Source: Thermohalobaculum sp035513135
GTDB lineage: Bacteria > Pseudomonadota > Alphaproteobacteria > Rhodobacterales > Rhodobacteraceae
Length of the DNA stretch: 28,787 nt
Assembly: GCA_035513135.1 (NCBI GenBank)
Contig: DATKCQ010000008.1
Location: 1-28,787 of the forward strand
Direction: 5' to 3'
In this document: positions 7,756 to 15,986 of the stretch, in pieces
Layout of the letters: each line of letters opens with the position of its first letter
How positions within the stretch are numbered: position 1 is the first letter of the stretch
The notes under the pieces: model-generated
Seen by the model: only the letters and a program-made list of their open reading frames with translations
What the model was told of the DNA's origin: nothing
Databases searched by the model: none
Position numbers and translations under genes: made by a program

Positions 7756-9265
7756 AGTTGCGCGCCGCCGCCGCGGCGGTCATCAGCGCCTTGGCCTTGT
7801 TGACCGTCTCCTGGTACTCGGCCTCGGGGTCGGAGTCGTAGACCACGCCGCCGCCCGCCTGGACGTAGAGCGTGCCGTCCTTGACCACCCCGGTGCGCAG
7901 CGCGATGCAGGTGTCCATCTCGCCGGCGGCCGAGAAATAGCCGACGGCCCCGGCGTAGACGCCGCGCTTGTCGCGCTCCAGCTCGTCGATGATCTGCATC
8001 GCCCGGATCTTCGGCGCGCCGGATACGGTGCCCGCCGGCAGCCCCGCCAGCAGCGCCGAGAGGGCGTCGTGCTCGTCGCTGAGTTCGCCCTCTACGTTCG
8101 AGACGATGTGCATGACGTGGCTGTAGCGCTCGACCGTGAACTGCTCGGTCGGGCGCACCGTGCCGATCTTCGCCACGCGGCCCACGTCGTTGCGCCCCAG
8201 GTCGAGCAGCATCAGGTGCTCGGCCCGCTCCTTGGGGTCGGCGAGCAGGTCGAGCTCAAGCGCCTTGTCCTCCTCGGGCGTCGCGCCCCGCGGCCGGGTG
8301 CCGGCGATCGGGCGGATCGTCACCTTGCCCTCGCGCACGCGCACCAGGATCTCGGGGCTGGCGCCGACGATCTGGAAGCCGCCCATGTCGAAGAAGAACA
8401 TGTAAGGGCTGGGGTTGATCCGGCGCACCGCCCGGTAGAGCGCGAAGGGCGAGGCCTCGAGCGGCAGCGCCCAGCGCTGCGAGGGCACCACCTGGAAGAT
8501 ATCGCCGGCGCGGATGTAGGCCTTCGCCCGCTCGACCATGGCGTGATATTCGGGGCGCGTGGTGTTGGAGACCGCGTCCACCGCCTGCGGCGCCTCGGCG
8601 GTGACGGGCGCCACCGGCGTGCCGTGCAGCGGCGCCCGGTCGATCGCCTCGAGCGCCGCCAGCAGCCGCCGCGAGGCATCGGCATGCGCCGTCTCGGCGT
8701 CGGTCGCCGGATCGCGCCCGGGGCCGCGCCAGGCCGGGGCGACCAGCGTGACCATGCCGCGCACGTTGTCGACTATGGCGATCACCGAGGGCCGCAGCAG
8801 CATGGCGTCGGGCAGGCCGAGCGGGTCGGGGTTCGCCTCCGGCAGCCGCTCGACCAGCCGGATCATGTCGTAGCCGAGATAGCCGAACAGCCCCGCCGCC
8901 ATTGGCGGCAGATCGGGCGGCAGGTCGATGCGGCTCTCGGCAATCAGGGCGCGCAGGCTGTCGAGGCTGGGCTTCTCCTCCGGCACGAAGGCGTCCGGGT
9001 CGTCGGCGGCGCGGCGGTTGATCTCGGCCGCGTGCCCGCGGCAGCGCCAGATCAGGTCGGGCGCGAAGCCGATCACCGAGTAGCGCCCCTTGACCTCGCC
9101 CCCGGTCACCGACTCGAGCAGGAACGAGTTCCCGGCCGCCTGCGTCAGCTTCAGCATCAGCGAGACGGGCGTGTCGAGGTCGGCCACCACCTGCGCCCAC
9201 ACCGCCTGGTTGGCGCCGGCGGTCCAGGCGCGCGCGAAGGCATCGAAGTCCGGGCTGATCTGCAT
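7748..9265 (-). CDS. trpE: Anthranilate synthase component I
   Basis: Converts chorismate and ammonia to anthranilate and is the feedback-controlled entry to tryptophan synthesis. At 505 residues it is a normal stand-alone TrpE. The Trp-binding motif LLES is at residues 49-52, and the chorismate-binding domain shows PSPYMFFFDMGGFQIVGASP, IAGTRPRG, HLMLLDLGRNDVGRVA, GTVSGAPKIRAMQI and YVQAGGGVVYDSDPEAEYQE. The start MQISPDFDAF follows the ppiD stop by 34 bases, too short for an attenuator, so it is probably transcribed from the ppiD side. The last 8 bases overlap the YibQ-type gene on the other strand. trpG lies about 1.3 kb away. Confidence 0.97.
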   Translation of the reverse strand: MQISPDFDAFARAWTAGANQAVWAQVVADLDTPVSLMLKLTQAAGNSFLLESVTGGEVKGRYSVIGFAPDLIWRCRGHAAEINRRAADDPDAFVPEEKPSLDSLRALIAESRIDLPPDLPPMAAGLFGYLGYDMIRLVERLPEANPDPLGLPDAMLLRPSVIAIVDNVRGMVTLVAPAWRGPGRDPATDAETAHADASRRLLAALEAIDRAPLHGTPVAPVTAEAPQAVDAVSNTTRPEYHAMVERAKAYIRAGDIFQVVPSQRWALPLEASPFALYRAVRRINPSPYMFFFDMGGFQIVGASPEILVRVREGKVTIRPIAGTRPRGATPEEDKALELDLLADPKERAEHLMLLDLGRNDVGRVAKIGTVRPTEQFTVERYSHVMHIVSNVEGELSDEHDALSALLAGLPAGTVSGAPKIRAMQIIDELERDKRGVYAGAVGYFSAAGEMDTCIALRTGVVKDGTLYVQAGGGVVYDSDPEAEYQETVNKAKALMTAAAAARNFN

Positions 9266-9299
9266 CAGGCGCACGCGCTGCAGCTCGCCCGCCGGCCGC

Positions 9300-11216
9300 T
9301 CACTGCCCGGCCTGGCGGGCGCCGCCGCCGAGCTGGGTGAACACCTCCTCGACCACGCCCGGCTCGATGCGCGGCTCGTGCCTGGCCACCACGGCGCGGG
9401 CGAAGAACTCGCCGAGGTCGCTCTGCAGCGAGTTGGCGAGCACGTCGCCGATCCGCGCGCTCTCGCTCTCGATGCGCTCTGGGGCGGGCAGGGCGATGCT
9501 CGCCACCTGGGCGACCACCACGCCCGACCCGTCGGCGGCCGGCGCGAACACGCCCTCGCCGCTGCCGGCGCGGAACACCTTGTCGACCAGCGCCGGGGGC
9601 AGCGCATCGGGCGCGTCCAGCCGGGTGAAGGGCGTCAGCGGCAGCACCGGGACGCCCAGCTCCGCGCCGGCGTCCCAGATCGAGGCCTCGACGCCCAGCC
9701 GCCCGGCGATCTGCGCGGCCTTCTCCTCCAGCGCCGTGACCCGTTCGGCCTCGCGCCAGGCGGCAACGGCGCGTTCGCGCACCTCCGCGAGCGGCTTGAC
9801 CTCGCTCGGCTCGATGCGCCGGACCATCACCACGAAGTAGCCGCCATCGTCGGTCTCCACCAGGTCGCGCTCCTCGACGTCGAGCGCCTCGAACACCTCC
9901 TGGATGAAGGCCCGTCGCGACAGCAGCCCCTCGGTCTCGCCGCCCCCGGCCAGGCTGCCGTCGCGGGCCAGCCCCTCGAAGCTGCCGTGCCGCGCGCCGG
10001 TCCGCTCGGCGATCTCCTGCATGGTCAGACCGCCCGCACGCAGCTCCTCGATCTCGTTGGCGATCTCGGCGGCGCGGCTCAGCAGCGCGTCGCGCGCCAG
10101 TTGCTCGGCGATCCGGTCGCGCACCTCCTCGAAGGGTTGCGTGCCGCCCGGGGTGATCTCGCGCACCCGGTAGAGCGCGAACCCCGCAGGCAGCTCGACC
10201 GGCCCGACGATGCCGGGCTCGCTCTCGCCAAAGACCAGCCCGGCCGCGGCGGCGGGCAGGTCGTCGCGGTCCACCTCGCCGAGCGCCATGTCGCCCGCCG
10301 CCAGCCCGCGCTCCCCGGCCAGCGTCTCGAAGCTCGCGTCCCCCGCGAGCAGCCGCCCCGCCGCCGCTTCCGCCGCGTCCCGGTCGGGATAGGTGATCTG
10401 GTCGACCGTGCGCCGCTCCTCGACGGTGTAGAGCGGGCGGAACTCCTCGTAGGCCGCGCGCAGCGCCGCCTCGTCGGGCGTCAGCTCCTCGAGCAGCCTG
10501 TCGGCGTCCACATGCAGATACTCGCCCCAGCGCCGCTCGGGCTCGGTGAACATCGCCTGGTTCGCATCATAGAAGGCGCGCAGCCCGTCGGCGCCCGGCT
10601 CGCCCGGCTCGGGCGCCATGTCGAGGCCCAGCCGCAGCAGGTTCACGCCGCGCATCTCGCCGCGGTAGGTGGCGATCCGCTCGGCCACGCCGGGCGGTGG
10701 CACCGCGCCGGCCCGGGCCGTCTCCAGCAGGATATCCTGCGCCAGCAGCGTGCGCGTCAGCGCCTCGAACTCGCTCGCCGTCATGCCCTGCTGCTGCAGC
10801 GAGAGCAGGTAGAACTGCCCCGAGAACTGGCCCCCCGGCCCCTGGAAGGCGGGGTGCTCGCGAATCGCGTCGGCGACCGCCGCATCCGGAGCCGAGAGGC
10901 CGAGCGCGCCCATCTCCTCCTCGAAGGCGGCGTCGCGCACCAGCCCGCTGAGCACCGAGCCGGCGATGCCGGACTGGCGCAGCTCCTCGAGCGACACCGC
11001 CCGCCCGTACTCACGCGACAGCCGCGACTGCTGGCGCGTCAGCGCGTTGGCGAAGCGCTCGGCCGAGACCTCGGTGTCGCCCACCTTGGCCACCCGCGCG
11101 TCGAGCCGGAAGGAGAAGATGTCGCCGATGCCCCAGACCGCGAAGCTGGCGACCAGGAGCACCATCAGCACCTTCGCGGTCAGCGACTTCACGCCCTTGC
11201 GCATCCGGGTCAGCAT
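9300..11216 (-). CDS. PpiD-like peptidyl-prolyl cis-trans isomerase (SurA N-terminal/parvulin)
   Basis: An inner-membrane anchored periplasmic folding factor of 638 residues. A positively charged start (MLTRMRKGVKS) leads into one membrane helix (residues about 14-34, KVLMVLLVASFAVWGIGDIF), a SurA-like chaperone domain (ARVAKVGDTEVSAERFANAL, RQQSRLSREYG), a middle rotamase-type domain (about 260-370, VDQITYPDRDAAEAAAGRL to LYRVREITPGGTQPFEEV) and a long helical C-terminal region. This layout matches E. coli PpiD and its alphaproteobacterial relatives, many of which have a weak or inactive isomerase domain. It is upstream of trpE with 34 bases between, the usual order in Rhodobacterales as I recall it. 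Confidence 0.92.
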   Translation of the reverse strand: MLTRMRKGVKSLTAKVLMVLLVASFAVWGIGDIFSFRLDARVAKVGDTEVSAERFANALTRQQSRLSREYGRAVSLEELRQSGIAGSVLSGLVRDAAFEEEMGALGLSAPDAAVADAIREHPAFQGPGGQFSGQFYLLSLQQQGMTASEFEALTRTLLAQDILLETARAGAVPPPGVAERIATYRGEMRGVNLLRLGLDMAPEPGEPGADGLRAFYDANQAMFTEPERRWGEYLHVDADRLLEELTPDEAALRAAYEEFRPLYTVEERRTVDQITYPDRDAAEAAAGRLLAGDASFETLAGERGLAAGDMALGEVDRDDLPAAAAGLVFGESEPGIVGPVELPAGFALYRVREITPGGTQPFEEVRDRIAEQLARDALLSRAAEIANEIEELRAGGLTMQEIAERTGARHGSFEGLARDGSLAGGGETEGLLSRRAFIQEVFEALDVEERDLVETDDGGYFVVMVRRIEPSEVKPLAEVRERAVAAWREAERVTALEEKAAQIAGRLGVEASIWDAGAELGVPVLPLTPFTRLDAPDALPPALVDKVFRAGSGEGVFAPAADGSGVVVAQVASIALPAPERIESESARIGDVLANSLQSDLGEFFARAVVARHEPRIEPGVVEEVFTQLGGGARQAGQ

Positions 11217-11329
11217 CGGCTCACCTTCTCGGTCCGGTCGGCCCTCGGGCCGTGTCGGGGTTTCTTAATCCGCGTGCCAGATGCACACAAGGGCGGGGCG
11301 CCCCAGACAGGATGCAAACGGGCGGGCGC

Positions 11330-12523
11330 TCAGGGCCGGAACGCCGCCAGCCGCCGGGCCGTCTCGGCGAGGCGCGCCACGTCGGCGTTGGCGAAGGCGA
11401 TGCGCAGTTGGCGCCCGGCACCCCGGTCGCGCCCGGCCGGGGCGGGCGGCGCGAACATGCTGCCGGGCAGGACCAGCAGCGACTGGCGCTCAAGCAGAAG
11501 ACGCGCCAGCCGCGCGGCCGGCATGTCGAAGGGCGGCTCGACCCAGGCGAAGTAGGCCCCGGCGCCGCGCAGCCGCCAGTCGGGCAGCCGCGCGGCGAAC
11601 TCGCCGATCACCGCGCAGCGCCGCGCCAGGATCTCCTCGCGCTCGGCCGCCACCCAGTTGCCCAGGTTGCGCAGCCCCCACAGCGCCGCGATCTGGCCCA
11701 GCCGCGGCGGGCAGATGGTCACCGTGTCGAGAAACTTCTCGGCCTCGGCCAGCCGGTCCGTCCCCGCGATCATCGCGCCGACCCGGTGCCCGGTCAGCCG
11801 GAACACCTTGGAGAAGCTGTAGAGGTGGATCAGCCCCTCGCGCCAGTCGGGCTGGCGGAACAGTCCGTGCGGCGCGCCCGGCGCCGAGTGGAAGTCGCGG
11901 TAGGTCTCGTCGACCACCAGCGCCGCGCCGTGCTCGCGCGCCAGCGCGTAGAATCCCTCCATCAGCGCAGGCGGGTACTCGGCGCCGGTCGGGTTGTTCG
12001 GCGTCACCAGCACGATCGCCTTCACCGCCGGGGTCATCGCCGCGCGCGCCGCCTCGAGGTCGGGCAGCATCGCGTCATCGCAAGGCACCGGCACCGCCCC
12101 GACCCCGCTCATGTCGAGCCACATATGGTGGTTGAAGTACCACGGCACCGGGATCATCACCGCGTCGCCCGGCGCACACAGCGTCGCCACCGCCACGCAG
12201 AACGCCTGGTTGCAACCCGCGGTGATGCCGACCTCCGCGGCGTCGACCGGCGCGCCGTAGGCCACCGACCAGCGCGCCGCGATCTCCTCGCGCAGCGCCG
12301 TGTCGCCGAGCACCGGCCCGTAGAGATGCGCGCCCGCGTCGCCGAGCGCCGCCTCGGCGATGGCGCGGCGCAGCGGCTCGGGCGGCGGCTCCACCGGCGC
12401 CGCCTGGCTGAGGTTGATGAGCGGCCGGTCGGGCGGAAACCGCGTCTCGCGCACCCAGCCCTGCACTTCCATGATCGGAGCCCCGAGGGCGCGGGCGAGG
12501 TTGGGGTTGAGCGGTGCGGCCAA
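11330..12523 (-). CDS. PLP-dependent class I/II aminotransferase
   Basis: Fold-type I aminotransferase of 397 residues; the substrate is unknown. It shows LYGPVLGDTALREEIA, GCNQAFCVA, PVPWYFNHHMWLD, the NNPTG motif (176-180), DETY (205-208) and the PLP lysine K239 in YSFSKVFRLTGHRVGAM, with a late conserved Arg in RQLRIAFAN. The start is taken as TTG at 12523 because GAGGGAG sits 6-8 bases ahead of it and the first residues (AAPLNPNLARAL) read like a normal N-terminus; the next in-frame ATG (12472) would drop 17 residues and has no such ribosome binding site. It is divergent from the ABC-F gene, with 102 bases between. Confidence 0.9.
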   Translation of the reverse strand: MAAPLNPNLARALGAPIMEVQGWVRETRFPPDRPLINLSQAAPVEPPPEPLRRAIAEAALGDAGAHLYGPVLGDTALREEIAARWSVAYGAPVDAAEVGITAGCNQAFCVAVATLCAPGDAVMIPVPWYFNHHMWLDMSGVGAVPVPCDDAMLPDLEAARAAMTPAVKAIVLVTPNNPTGAEYPPALMEGFYALAREHGAALVVDETYRDFHSAPGAPHGLFRQPDWREGLIHLYSFSKVFRLTGHRVGAMIAGTDRLAEAEKFLDTVTICPPRLGQIAALWGLRNLGNWVAAEREEILARRCAVIGEFAARLPDWRLRGAGAYFAWVEPPFDMPAARLARLLLERQSLLVLPGSMFAPPAPAGRDRGAGRQLRIAFANADVARLAETARRLAAFRP

Positions 12524-12625
12524 GCGGGTCTCCCTCGTGGATCGCGCGGACAGTAGGGCAACGGCGCGCGAAGCGAAATCCCCCGCCCCTTGACGGCGCG
12601 GCGCCCCTGCGCTTGATGGCGCCGC

Positions 12626-14470
12626 ATGGCCGAGCCACCGCTCCTCACGCTCACGGATGTCTCCCTCGGGTTCGGGGGCCGGCCGCTGTTCGAGGGCGTC
12701 ACCTTCTCCATCGCGCCGGGCGAGCGGCTGTGCATCGTCGGACGCAACGGCTCGGGCAAGTCGACGCTGATGAAGATCGCGGCCGGCCTCGTCGAGCCCG
12801 ACCGCGGGACGCGCTTCGTCCAGCCCGGCATCCGCGTCGCCTACCTGCCCCAGCACCCCGACCTCTCGGGCCATGCCACGCTGGGCGGCTACGTCGCCGC
12901 CGGCCTCGCCGACGAGGAGCACTGGCGCGCCGGGGCCGCCATGGACGGGCTCCGGGTCGGCGGCGCAGGCCACCCCGCCACCGCCTCGGGCGGCGAGCGC
13001 CGCCGCGCCGCGCTGGCGCGCCTGATCGCCGGCGCGCCCGACCTGATGCTGCTCGACGAGCCCACGAACCACCTCGACATTGCCGCCATCGAGTGGCTGG
13101 AGAGCTACCTCGACACCAGCCGGGCCGCCTTCGCCATCGTCAGCCACGACCGGGCGCTCATGGCCCGCGTCACCCGCACCACGCTGTGGCTCGACCGCGG
13201 CGCGGCGCGGCTCGACGGCGCGGGCTTCGCCGCCTTCGAGGAATGGCGCGACCGGGTATTCGCCGAGGAGGCCGCCCAGCGCCACAAGCTCGACCGCCTG
13301 ATCCGCGAGGAGGCGCGCTGGGCCGTCGAGGGCATCTCGGCGCGGCGCACCCGCAACCAGGGCCGCCTGCGCCGCCTCGAGGCGCTGCGCGCCGAGCGCC
13401 GCGCCCAGGTGGCGCGCACCGGCACCGCCGCCATGGCGCTTGCCTCGGGCGCGCGCTCGGGCAAGCTGGTGATCGAGGCCGAGCGCGTCTCGAAGGCCTA
13501 TGACGGCCGCCCGCTTTTCCGCGACTTCTCGATCCGCATCGCGCGCGGCGAGCGGGTGGCGCTGGTCGGCCCCAACGGCGTGGGCAAGACCACGCTGCTC
13601 AAGGTGCTGACCGGCGAGCTGGCGCCCGACAGCGGCTCGGTCCGCCTCGGCACCAACCTGCGCATCGCCGTGCTCGACCAGCGCCGCGCCGTGCTCGACC
13701 AGCGCCGCGCCGCGCTCGACCCGGCGGCGACGCTGTGGGAGACGCTGGCGGGCGACCCCGCGCTTGGCGTGCGCGGGCAGGGCGACCAGGTGATGGTGCG
13801 CGGGCGGCCGCGCCACGTGGTCGCCTATCTCAAGGACTTCCTGTTCGACGAGCGCCAGGCGCGCGGCCCGGTCTCGGCGCTCTCGGGCGGCGAGCAGGCG
13901 CGGCTCCTGCTGGCGCGCATCATGGCGCGCGAATCCAACCTGCTGATCCTCGACGAGCCGACCAACGACCTCGACGTCGAGACCCTCGACCTGCTCGAGG
14001 AGCTGGTCGACGACTACGACGGCACGGTGCTGCTGGTCAGCCACGACCGCGACTTCCTCGACCGCGTCGCCACCACCACCATCGCCATGGAAGGCGACGG
14101 CCGCGCCGTGATCTACGCCGGCGGCTGGTCGGACTACCGCGCCCAGCGCGGCGAGGCCGATCCCGCGCCCGAGCCGAAACCCGCCCCGAAACCCGCCCCG
14201 AAATCAACGCTTCGGCCCGAACGGGCGCAGTCCCGCCTCGGCTACGCCCAGCAGCGCCGCCTGGCCGCGCTGCCCGGCGAGATCGCCCGGATCGAGGCCG
14301 AGATCGGCAAGCTCGAGGCGCTGCTTTCCGACCCCGGCCTCTACGCCCGCGACCCCGGCCGCTTCCACAAGGCCACCGAGGCGCTGGCCGAGCGCCGCCG
14401 CCGGCTCGGCGCGGTCGAGGAGGAGTGGCTCGAGCTCGAGTCCCTGCGCGAAAGCCACGCCGGCGGCTGA
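12626..14470 (+). CDS. ABC-F family ATPase, Uup-like
   Basis: A soluble tandem-ATPase protein of 614 residues that is likely to act on the ribosome or, as Uup, on branched DNA/ribosome homeostasis. The first ATPase has Walker A GRNGSGKS (39-46), signature SGGE (121-124) and LDEPTNHLD (143-151); the charged linker (about 205-275) is the P-site-tRNA-facing segment of the family. The second has GPNGVGKTT (315-323), LSGGE (419-423) and LDEPTNDLD (442-450). A Pro/Lys hinge (PKPAPKPAPK) leads to a C-terminal coiled coil (about 545-614, RIEAEIGKLEALL), the hallmark of Uup. It contains no membrane segment. The sequence VLDQRRA is duplicated at residues 349-362 (separate entry). Confidence 0.92.
   Translation: MAEPPLLTLTDVSLGFGGRPLFEGVTFSIAPGERLCIVGRNGSGKSTLMKIAAGLVEPDRGTRFVQPGIRVAYLPQHPDLSGHATLGGYVAAGLADEEHWRAGAAMDGLRVGGAGHPATASGGERRRAALARLIAGAPDLMLLDEPTNHLDIAAIEWLESYLDTSRAAFAIVSHDRALMARVTRTTLWLDRGAARLDGAGFAAFEEWRDRVFAEEAAQRHKLDRLIREEARWAVEGISARRTRNQGRLRRLEALRAERRAQVARTGTAAMALASGARSGKLVIEAERVSKAYDGRPLFRDFSIRIARGERVALVGPNGVGKTTLLKVLTGELAPDSGSVRLGTNLRIAVLDQRRAVLDQRRAALDPAATLWETLAGDPALGVRGQGDQVMVRGRPRHVVAYLKDFLFDERQARGPVSALSGGEQARLLLARIMARESNLLILDEPTNDLDVETLDLLEELVDDYDGTVLLVSHDRDFLDRVATTTIAMEGDGRAVIYAGGWSDYRAQRGEADPAPEPKPAPKPAPKSTLRPERAQSRLGYAQQRRLAALPGEIARIEAEIGKLEALLSDPGLYARDPGRFHKATEALAERRRRLGAVEEEWLELESLRESHAGG
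13670..13711 (+). repeat. Perfect 21-base tandem duplication inside the ABC-F gene
   Basis: Bases 13670-13690 and 13691-13711 are identical 21-base units, each coding for VLDQRRA, followed at once by a third, diverged copy of the first nine bases (GCGCTCGAC, ALD). The frame is kept. The position is just after the Q-loop equivalent of the second ATPase (LRIAVLDQ), a place where family members have a single VxxxDQ. This looks like a recent slippage duplication. Confidence 0.95.
14174..14203 (+). repeat. 12-base tandem repeat (2.5 units) in the ABC-F hinge
   Basis: The unit CCGAAACCCGCC occurs at 14174-14185 and 14186-14197, followed by a half unit to 14203. It encodes PKPAPKPAPK, a flexible basic hinge between the second ATPase domain and the C-terminal coiled coil. 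Copy number is likely to vary between strains. Confidence 0.9.
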
Positions 14471-14477
14471 GCCGGCC

Positions 14478-14495
14478 GCCCGCCGCTGCGCGGGC
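14478..14495 (+). terminator. Weak candidate terminator hairpin after the ABC-F gene
   Basis: GCCCGC (14478-14483) and GCGGGC (14490-14495) can pair with a 6-base loop, starting eight bases after the TGA of the ABC-F gene and before the convergent lipoprotein gene. No T-run follows, so this is only a placement-based guess. Confidence 0.3.
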
Positions 14496-14529
14496 ATGAC
14501 GGACCAGTCGGATGTTGGACTCGCGTGTA

Positions 14530-15054
14530 TCAGGCGTCGGGGAACATGGTCCCGAGCAGGTCCTGCATGCGCAGGTAATAGGCCAGCCAGTCGTCCGGGC
14601 TCACGTCGTCGGCGTCGAAGGTGGCGTGGATCAGCCAGCTCTCGGCCCGGCAGAACGTGGCCTGCACGATGAAGCCGCTTTTGCGCGGCGGGCCCGTGGC
14701 CAGTTCGCCCCTCGCCCGGCAGTCGCGGGCGCTGTCCGGCGTTCCCTGCGGGTTGAAGTGAAGCACCAGCCGCTCGCCGTCACCGATCAGCCCCTGGCCG
14801 GGCGGCACCGTGCGGAAGCGCACCTCGCGTCCCGGTCCCTCGGGCATCCGCAGCGTGCCGACGATCGCGTCGGCGTCCGCCCCGGGCCACGGGGCGCCGT
14901 GGATCTCGACGAGAATGGCGCCGCTGCTGCCCTGCATGTCCACCAGCTTCTTGGCGCTGATCATCTCGCGCCGACCGACGTTGCTGATGCCGGAGTCCTC
15001 GCATCCCGCCAGCATGCCCAGAAGGCACAGCAGGGTTGCGAGACGCCGGATCAT
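14530..15054 (-). CDS. Predicted lipoprotein of unknown function
   Basis: A 174-residue protein with a lipoprotein signal: MIRRLATLLCLLGMLAGC, lipobox LAGC with the modified cysteine at C18, so it should be lipidated and exported. I do not recognise the mature domain. It contains KLVDMQGSSGAILVEIHGAPWPG, then RFRTVPPGQGLIGDGERLVLHF, two further cysteines (in ARDCRARG and QATFCRAE) that could form a disulfide, and a C-terminal helix (DDWLAYYLRMQDLLGTMFPDA). The ATG overlaps the stop of the EamA transporter gene (ATGA, 15051-15054), so the two are co-translated and the lipoprotein may support envelope function near that transporter. Confidence 0.85.
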   Translation of the reverse strand: MIRRLATLLCLLGMLAGCEDSGISNVGRREMISAKKLVDMQGSSGAILVEIHGAPWPGADADAIVGTLRMPEGPGREVRFRTVPPGQGLIGDGERLVLHFNPQGTPDSARDCRARGELATGPPRKSGFIVQATFCRAESWLIHATFDADDVSPDDWLAYYLRMQDLLGTMFPDA

Positions 15055-15977
15055 GGAACCCCTCCCCCCGGCTCGGCGAGCAGCATGGCCTGGCGCTGCG
15101 CCAGCCGGCGCTCGCGGTGAATGACGTAAAGCCCGGCACCGATGATGATCGCGGTGCCGGTCCAGGTCAACGCGTCGGGGAAGTCGCCGAAGACGAACCA
15201 GCCGATCAGCACGGCCGAGATGATCTCCAGATACTGCAAGGGCGCCAGCGCCCCGGCCTCGGCCCGCGCGAAGGCGTTGACGATCATCTGGTGGCCGAGC
15301 GCCGCGACCAGCCCCATGCCGAGGATCAGCCACATCTCGTGGCGCCCCGGCCAGGTGGCCGCGAAGGCCGGCAGGCCCAGCCCGTCGCCGATGACCACGG
15401 CCACGAGCAGCGCCGCGGCGGCGAACAGCCCCACCCAGAACTGCAGCGCCACGCGCCTGCCGCGCTGCGCCACGACCCGGGTGATCAGCAGGTAGCTGGC
15501 AAAGCAGACCGCGGTGAACAGCGGATAGACCGCCGCCGGCCCGAACGCCTGCCAGTTCGGCCGGATCACCACCAGCGCGCCGACCAGCCCGACGCTGACG
15601 GCGGCCAGCCGCCGCCAGCCCAGGCCCTCGCCCAGGATGTAGGCCGACATCAGGGTGAGGATCAGCGGCTCGACGAAGAAGATGGCGATGACGTTGGGCA
15701 CCGGCATGTGCTTGAGCGCCGCGTTGAGCGCCACCAGCCCGGCGCCGAGCAGGCACCCCGCCACCACGTGCCACAGCGTCGGTCGGCTCCACTGCCGCAC
15801 CCAGAAGACGAAGGGCAGCAGGATCAGCGACTGCACGGCGAAGCGCGCCAGCCCGATGGCGCCCGGCGACATGGTGTCGGTCAGGAGCTTGGCGAACATG
15901 TCCATCAGCGGCGCGAACATCATCGCGCTCGCCATCAGGGCAACGCCGGCCTGCGGCGTGTCGGGAATGGATCGCAT
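15051..15977 (-). CDS. EamA-family (DMT) transporter
   Basis: A 308-residue inner-membrane protein with about ten hydrophobic helices in two repeated halves, the layout of the drug/metabolite transporter superfamily. Typical family stretches are SPGAIGLARFAVQSLILLP, NALKHMPV-type turn (AALKHMPVPNVIAIFFVEPL), SAYILGEGLGWRRL and, in the second half, ALAPLQYLEIISAVLIGWFVFGD with the ending ALTWTGTAIIIGAGLYVIHRE. Related proteins export amino acids or metabolites; the substrate here cannot be told. It follows the Rid gene by nine bases and overlaps the lipoprotein gene, making a three-gene unit. Confidence 0.9.
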   Translation of the reverse strand: MRSIPDTPQAGVALMASAMMFAPLMDMFAKLLTDTMSPGAIGLARFAVQSLILLPFVFWVRQWSRPTLWHVVAGCLLGAGLVALNAALKHMPVPNVIAIFFVEPLILTLMSAYILGEGLGWRRLAAVSVGLVGALVVIRPNWQAFGPAAVYPLFTAVCFASYLLITRVVAQRGRRVALQFWVGLFAAAALLVAVVIGDGLGLPAFAATWPGRHEMWLILGMGLVAALGHQMIVNAFARAEAGALAPLQYLEIISAVLIGWFVFGDFPDALTWTGTAIIIGAGLYVIHRERRLAQRQAMLLAEPGGGVP

Positions 15978-15986
15978 GAACCGGGA

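Noticed and set aside
11330..14044. Very long minus-strand reading frame running through the ABC-F gene
   Set aside because: The part beyond 12523 is an opposite-strand shadow of the ABC-F gene with low-complexity Arg/Ala/Gly composition; only 11330-12523 reads as an aminotransferase.
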